Made by a program: the position numbers and the translations under genes. A stretch of DNA of 64,000 nucleotides, from assembly GCA_902589455.1 (NCBI GenBank), contig CACISX010000002.1, positions 182,535 to 246,534 on the forward strand, read 5' to 3'. The notes beneath the pieces were generated by a model that saw only the letters and a list, made by a program, of their open reading frames with translations, was not told the origin of the DNA and did not search any database. Source of the stretch: an uncultured Pelagibacteraceae bacterium. GTDB taxonomy: Bacteria > Pseudomonadota > Alphaproteobacteria > Pelagibacterales > Pelagibacteraceae. This document shows, piece after piece, positions 59,827 through 64,000 of this stretch. How positions within the stretch are numbered: position 1 is the first letter of the stretch; each line of letters begins with the position of its first letter.

Positions 59827-61598
59827 TGAAATACCCAAAAGAGTATCTTGATGAAATTAAAAATAGGTTGAAAGTTTCAACCGTAGTATCAAAGAGTGTT
59901 TCATTAAAAAAAAGAGGTAAAGAATATGTAGGTTTATCACCTTTCAAAAATGAAAAAACACCCTCATTTACTGTGAATGATGAAAAAGAATTTTATCATT
60001 GTTTTGCAACTTCAGAGCACGGTAATATTTTTGATTTTGTGATGAAAACTCAAAATTTAAAATTTGGGGAGGCAGTTAAATATCTAGCTCAATTGGCAGG
60101 GATGCAACCTTATATGTTTTCAAAACAAGATGAAGAAAGAGAAAAAAAGTGGAATGAGTATAAATCCATTTTTAGTCAATATGTTGATTTTTATCATAAT
60201 GAACTTTTAAAAAATGAAAATTATTCAATTGCTAGAGATTATTTAAAAAATAGATCGCTTGGTAAAGAAGAGGTGAAAAAATTTAAAATAGGATACATAG
60301 AAAAAAATCCAAATTTTTTCGAAGAATTAAAAAAAGATTATAGCGAGCAAACTCTAGTAGAAACAGGCCTATTCTATTTGGACGAAAAAAAAAAAATTTA
60401 TGTTGAAAGATTTAGAGGTCGATTAATATTTCCAATAAATAATATTTCGGGTCAACCAATTGCTTTAGGTGGAAGAATAATTGAAAATTTAGATTATTTT
60501 GCTAAATATATAAACTCACCTGAAACAAATTTTTTTAAAAAAGGATCAAATTTATATAATTTAGATTTAGCAAGAAAACTTTCTAACAAAATAGATCAAG
60601 TCTATTTAGTTGAAGGTTATATGGATGTTGTTGGGCTTTCTAAAAATAAAATTGATAATGCAGTAGCAAACCTTGGTACATCTTTGACTGATAAGCAAAT
60701 TTCAACTTTAAATCAATTTTTTGATGATATTATTATTTGTTTTGATGGTGATGAAAGTGGATATAAAGCTGCTGTTAGAGCGGCAGAAAATTCAATTAAG
60801 GAATTAAAACCAGAGAAACAAATTTCATTTTTATTTCTACCAGATAAGGAAGATCCAGATAGCTATGTAAATAAAAATGGTAAAGCCAATTTTCTAGATT
60901 TTACAAAACAAAGTAAACTATCAATCCATCAATTTATTTTTAGTCATTATAAAAAACAAACTAACAACAATCCTTCATCTATGGCTATTTTTGAAAAAAA
61001 ACTTAGAAGTATTGCAAATACAATTAAAGATGATTTTATAAAAAAATATGTTTTAGAATATTTTTTGGAAAAAATTGCTGACTTAACCCCACATTCCAAC
61101 CAAAATAAAAGATTTTATTCTAAAAAAACAAAATCTTTAGAAAGTACCAAAAAATATCTTAAAGAAAGCCAGTCTTTAACTGGAGTTGAGCTTAAAGAGT
61201 TTTCTTTAATATATCTAGTTTTAAATAATCTGAATTTGATAAAAGCAAATATTCATTTGATCGAAAACATTAAATTATTTACTGAAATTAATAAAAAGAT
61301 ATTTGATTTAATAATTCAAAAATTGAGATCTGGAGATCAATCTTCAATTGAAGATTTAAATTTAGATAAACAGTTAATAGAAAAAATCAATAAATTTGCA
61401 CCGATTAAGCACATTCTTAAAAATCAATCAAATAATGATCAAAAAATTATTGAATTGCTAGAAGATATCTCAAGAGATTTAATGAATTATGACCTTGAGT
61501 TTAGAATTCAAGAATTAGAATCGAAGTTTTCAGCTGATATGAGTGAGATTACATTTAACGAGCTAAAAGAGCTCAAAAAAAAGCAGAATCTCAATTAA
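59826..61598 (+). CDS. dnaG: DNA primase with a degenerate zinc site
   Basis: Makes RNA primers for replication. The 590-residue protein has an N-terminal zinc-binding-type domain followed by the TOPRIM core (YLVEGYMDVVGLSKN and the DGDESGYKAA metal motif) and a DnaB-interacting C-terminal part. In the N-terminal motif the classical Cys-His-Cys-Cys set is S38, K41, C59 and T62, so zinc binding is probably lost. A 12-A run at 60385-60396 encodes E187-K-K-K and is a slippage candidate. It is coupled to yqeY and precedes rpoD by 66 bp. Confidence 0.95.
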   Translation: MKYPKEYLDEIKNRLKVSTVVSKSVSLKKRGKEYVGLSPFKNEKTPSFTVNDEKEFYHCFATSEHGNIFDFVMKTQNLKFGEAVKYLAQLAGMQPYMFSKQDEEREKKWNEYKSIFSQYVDFYHNELLKNENYSIARDYLKNRSLGKEEVKKFKIGYIEKNPNFFEELKKDYSEQTLVETGLFYLDEKKKIYVERFRGRLIFPINNISGQPIALGGRIIENLDYFAKYINSPETNFFKKGSNLYNLDLARKLSNKIDQVYLVEGYMDVVGLSKNKIDNAVANLGTSLTDKQISTLNQFFDDIIICFDGDESGYKAAVRAAENSIKELKPEKQISFLFLPDKEDPDSYVNKNGKANFLDFTKQSKLSIHQFIFSHYKKQTNNNPSSMAIFEKKLRSIANTIKDDFIKKYVLEYFLEKIADLTPHSNQNKRFYSKKTKSLESTKKYLKESQSLTGVELKEFSLIYLVLNNLNLIKANIHLIENIKLFTEINKKIFDLIIQKLRSGDQSSIEDLNLDKQLIEKINKFAPIKHILKNQSNNDQKIIELLEDISRDLMNYDLEFRIQELESKFSADMSEITFNELKELKKKQNLN

Positions 61599-61639
61599 TC
61601 TGACTAAATTAATAATGGATTTTTATAGAATTGACATTA

Positions 61640-61662
61640 TATAAGAATTTCAAACTCTTATA
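61640..61662. promoter_or_regulatory. Inverted repeat ahead of rpoD
   Basis: TATAAGA and TCTTATA (7 bp arms, 9 bp centre) end 2 bp before the GTG start of rpoD. A TTGACA lies at 61631-61636. The TATACT at 61659-61664 is 22 bp from it, too far for a standard promoter, and would place the start of RNA inside the gene. The repeat could be a control site or a hairpin over the ribosome binding region. Confidence 0.3.
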
Positions 61663-61664
61663 CT

Positions 61665-63488
61665 GTGGAAAGAATTATAACAAAATCATTTGCTAGATTA
61701 ATGGGTCGTGGAACCCACAGAGGATTCATCACCTATGAGGAATTAAGTAAATCTCTAGGAAAAAGAAATCTATCTGATGAAAATTTAGCTCAAGCATTTA
61801 TTCATATTTTAGATGGAAATATTACTCTGGTAGAAAAAAAATCTGATTTTAAAGTTTTAAGAAAAAAAGAAAATCTAAATAAAGAAGAAGGTAAAACAAT
61901 TGAAAAGAGTGACGATCCTATCAGAATGTATCTTAGAGAAATGGGTGGTGTTGAGTTGCTTTCTAGAGAAGGTGAAATTGCAATTGCAAAAAGGATAGAG
62001 GCTGGAAAAGATGTAATGTTAATTGCACTTTCTCAAAGTCCTATAACAGCTCAACAATTTTTTGAATGGAATGAAAAATTACAAAAAGATGAAATCTTAG
62101 TAAGGGAAATTATTGATATTGATACAAATTATATGGAAGATGAATCTACTGGTCCAAGTGCAAAACAAAAAAATGCAGGTGAAACGGATACAGAAGAAAA
62201 TTCTTCCGATGAAGAAGATGATTTTAATCCAACTCTAGCGGCAATGGAAACTGAGATTAAACCAAAAGTATTAAAAACTGTTAATACACTTACAAAAGAA
62301 TATTCAAAATTAATCAAATATCAAAAAGAAAAACTTGAGTGTGTACTAAATTCAACTAATTTTTCACCGGCAAAAGAAAAAGGATACCAAAAAATAGTAA
62401 ATGATATTTTAGAAAATATTAAATCTCTTCAATTATCTCCTTCTGTATTAGAGGAACTTGTTCAAAAGCATTATGCAGAAAATAAAAAAATTATTTCTTT
62501 AGAAGGTAATCTCTTAAGATTAGCAATGGATCATCAAATTCCTAGAAATGAATTTATAAAATTTTATGTTGGTAATGAAATAAATCCTAACCTTAAAAAT
62601 TTTTTAGATACAAATAACATTTGGAAACAATTTTTTATAAAAAATAAAGAAGAATTTAAAAATATAAGAGAAAGATTAATAGAAATAAGTCATAAACTTG
62701 GAATTTCTGTAACAGATTTTAAAAAATTGGTAAGTAGAATTCAAAAAGGTGAAAAAGAGTCTAGAATTGCAAAAAAAGAAATGGTGGAAGCAAATTTGAG
62801 ATTAGTTATTTCTATTGCTAAAAAATATACAAATAGAGGACTTCAGTTTTTAGATTTGATACAAGAAGGAAACATTGGTTTAATGAAAGCTGTTGATAAA
62901 TTTGAATATAGAAGAGGATATAAATTTTCCACTTATGCAACATGGTGGATAAGGCAGGCAATAACAAGATCAATAGCTGACCAGGCAAGGACAATCCGAA
63001 TTCCAGTTCACATGATAGAAACAATTAATAAAATTGTTAGAACTCAAAGATTAATTTTGAGTGAATTTGGAAGAGAGGCAACACCTGAAGAATTGGCTCA
63101 AAAATTAAGAATGCCTTTAGACAAAGTAAGAAAAGTTTTAAAAATTTCTAAAGAACCTGTCTCATTAGAGAAACCTGTTGGAGATGAAGAAGATAGCAGT
63201 TTAGGAGATTTTATAGAAGATACAAAAGCTTTAGCACCTCTAGAACAAGCTATTAAATCTAATTTAGGTGAAGCAACAACTAAAATTTTATCTACTTTAA
63301 CTCCAAGAGAAGAAAGAGTTTTGCGAATGAGATTTGGAGTTGGTATGAATACAGACCACACATTAGAAGAAGTTGGATTGCAGTTTTCTGTAACCAGAGA
63401 AAGAATAAGGCAAATTGAAGCTAAAGCTCTTAGAAAATTAAAACATCCTAGCAGATCTAAACAACTGAAAAGCTTTCTAGAAAGCTAA
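61665..63488 (+). CDS. rpoD: RNA polymerase sigma factor RpoD (sigma-70)
   Basis: The housekeeping sigma factor. The 607-residue protein has a region 1.1-like N-terminus ([17 protein letters not shown]), region 1.2 ([21 protein letters not shown]), the acidic non-conserved insert (around [11 protein letters not shown]), region 2 with [20 protein letters not shown] and [17 protein letters not shown], region 3, and region 4 helix-turn-helix ending [19 protein letters not shown]. The start is GTG at 61665; an ATG 12 codons later (61701) is an alternative. It follows dnaG by 66 bp. Confidence 0.97.
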   Translation: MERIITKSFARLMGRGTHRGFITYEELSKSLGKRNLSDENLAQAFIHILDGNITLVEKKSDFKVLRKKENLNKEEGKTIEKSDDPIRMYLREMGGVELLSREGEIAIAKRIEAGKDVMLIALSQSPITAQQFFEWNEKLQKDEILVREIIDIDTNYMEDESTGPSAKQKNAGETDTEENSSDEEDDFNPTLAAMETEIKPKVLKTVNTLTKEYSKLIKYQKEKLECVLNSTNFSPAKEKGYQKIVNDILENIKSLQLSPSVLEELVQKHYAENKKIISLEGNLLRLAMDHQIPRNEFIKFYVGNEINPNLKNFLDTNNIWKQFFIKNKEEFKNIRERLIEISHKLGISVTDFKKLVSRIQKGEKESRIAKKEMVEANLRLVISIAKKYTNRGLQFLDLIQEGNIGLMKAVDKFEYRRGYKFSTYATWWIRQAITRSIADQARTIRIPVHMIETINKIVRTQRLILSEFGREATPEELAQKLRMPLDKVRKVLKISKEPVSLEKPVGDEEDSSLGDFIEDTKALAPLEQAIKSNLGEATTKILSTLTPREERVLRMRFGVGMNTDHTLEEVGLQFSVTRERIRQIEAKALRKLKHPSRSKQLKSFLES

Positions 63489-63492
63489 TACT

Positions 63493-63567
63493 GGGCCGTT
63501 AGCTCAATAGTAGAGTACTGCATTGACATTGCAGGGGTAGTTGGAGCGTAACCAACACGGCCCACCA
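63493..63567 (+). tRNA. trnV: tRNA-Val (anticodon GAC) with non-canonical T-loop
   Basis: A 75 nt cloverleaf with encoded CCA, perfectly paired acceptor stem (GGGCCGT/ACGGCCC), anticodon stem CTGCA/TGCAG and T-stem GTTGG/CCAAC. The loop TTGACAT gives GAC, reading GUC/GUU valine codons. Its T-loop is AGCGTAA instead of the near-universal TTCRANY, and its D-loop is AATAGTA without the usual GG. The pattern retains G19-C56 and swaps the 54-58 bases (A54, T58), so it looks like a functional variant rather than decay. Confidence 0.92.
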
Positions 63568-63570
63568 AAT

Positions 63571-63586
63571 CTTTTTTATAAAAAAG
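63571..63586. repeat. Perfect palindrome after tRNA-Val
   Basis: CTTTTTTATAAAAAAG reads identically on both strands, 4 bp after the tRNA 3' end. A second small hairpin (AAACTT-GTTT-AAGTTT, 63588-63603) follows. They may stop or process the tRNA transcript, although stems without G+C are weak. The rest of the 90 bp spacer before the next gene shows nothing recognisable. Confidence 0.35.
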
Positions 63587-63657
63587 AAAACTTGTTTAAG
63601 TTTATGTGGAATTATTAAATTTGATGTGTAGTTTCTAAATTTATGTAAACAGATTTA

Positions 63658-64000
63658 ATGTATAAAAATTTATTAAATGCATCCATTCAACTTTTAGCAA
63701 TATTTTTCTTAGCTAAGTACTTTGTTTATGACAATACAAGTGAAGATAAATTAGCACTAATTTTATCGCCCTATATATTATATTTAGTCTTATTTTTATT
63801 TTTTACTAAGTTTTTTATAAGTTATCTTTTTTATTTATTAGTAAATTTAATTTCAGGTAAAAAAAATAAATTCTTAATTATTTCTGAAACTTTTTTATAT
63901 GGAGGTATTATTAACCAAATGCTTCCTGGAATAGGACATATATACAAATATTATAAATTAAGATTTAATTCAAAAATATCTCTTGCTGAATATTCTTTTA
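63658..64000 (+). CDS. Lysylphosphatidylglycerol-synthase/flippase-like membrane protein, N-terminal part (partial)
   Basis: An open frame starts at an ATG and runs off the right edge (114 residues visible). It has two hydrophobic helices (about residues 7-20 and 33-60), then GGIINQMLPGIGHIYKYYKLRF, a pattern close to the N-terminal half of the UPF0104/LPG-synthase TM family (PF03706), where LPGRxGE precedes the long helix set. Members move or modify lipids and are often near lipid or sugar genes. The end is missing, so the assignment is provisional. Confidence 0.6.
   Translation, partial: MYKNLLNASIQLLAIFFLAKYFVYDNTSEDKLALILSPYILYLVLFLFFTKFFISYLFYLLVNLISGKKNKFLIISETFLYGGIINQMLPGIGHIYKYYKLRFNSKISLAEYSF

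Noticed and set aside
61631..61664. TTGACA plus TATACT as the rpoD promoter
   Set aside because: The spacer is 22 bp, and the -10 box would put the RNA start inside the gene, so I only recorded the inverted repeat.
63571..63603. Rho-independent terminator after tRNA-Val
   Set aside because: The hairpins have almost no G+C in the stems and no proper T-run, so I list them only as repeats.

Overview
The window is a gene-dense, AT-rich (roughly 70% A+T by eye) stretch of an alphaproteobacterial chromosome. It most resembles a SAR11 bacterium (Candidatus Pelagibacter type). Supporting signs are near-zero intergenic spacing, many 1-25 bp overlaps, small versions of most proteins, a Blh/CrtIBY retinal pathway, CcrM, alphaproteobacterial F0 and petABC gene orders, and lysine/asparagine/isoleucine-rich proteins. 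No insertion sequence, prophage, CRISPR array or rRNA was seen, and no stretch over 300 bases lacks a gene.

Layout. 1-4170 (+): the end of the cytochrome c oxidase assembly/subunit cluster (ctaB end, a 41-residue membrane peptide, ctaG, coxC, SURF1), then thrC and a peroxiredoxin. 4162-16829 (-): a 15-gene co-directional block, read as dciA-like, DsbA-like thioredoxin, smc, atpI-B-E-F'-F, crtI-crtB-crtY-blh, ispH, thrB, rnhA, with no gap above 39 bp. Retinal synthesis is therefore placed directly behind the proton channel of ATP synthase. 16830-18955 (+): mutY and a flavin monooxygenase. 18962-24206 (-): a small surface-sugar cluster (two glycosyltransferases, a glucose-1-phosphate cytidylyltransferase, two SDR epimerases, an RmlC-type cupin). 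24301-26755 (-): ccrM, rnhB, family-4 UDG. 26767-30683 (+): TPR protein, ispE, tRNA-Gln, a CCA/poly(A)-type nucleotidyltransferase. 30680-32462 (-): greA, hemF, trmL. 32555-35119 (+): petABC (bc1 complex). 35096-41036 (-): ychF, pth, rplY, prs, pgeF, a MidA/NDUFAF7-type methyltransferase, lgt. 41069-41314 (+): ubiK-like. 41292-43699 (-): an EnvZ/OmpR pair with a MarR regulator. 43773-44654 (+): ilvE. 44651-50390 (-): pgsA, uvrC, folB, an SDR, uvrB. 50427-54843: aspartate aminotransferase, an NAD(P)-binding protein, trxB (-), an ELM1-family protein and a 2OG-Fe(II) oxygenase. 54840-59238 (-): carB, carA. 59365-63488 (+): yqeY, dnaG, rpoD, then tRNA-Val and the start of a membrane flippase-like gene.

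The common theme is aerobic energy conservation: cytochrome oxidase, bc1, the F0 motor, heme synthesis and retinal for a rhodopsin encoded elsewhere. Housekeeping replication, repair and amino-acid genes make up the rest.

The observations most worth a second look are: a tRNA-Val(GAC) with a non-canonical T-loop and matching D-loop changes; two GANTC sites inside a predicted ccrM promoter; an 857-residue SMC with no visible globular hinge; retinal genes fused to the F0 operon; a family-4 UDG with a single cysteine; a DnaG with degraded zinc ligands and a 12-A coding run; and divergent gene pairs with 0-11 bp between start codons.
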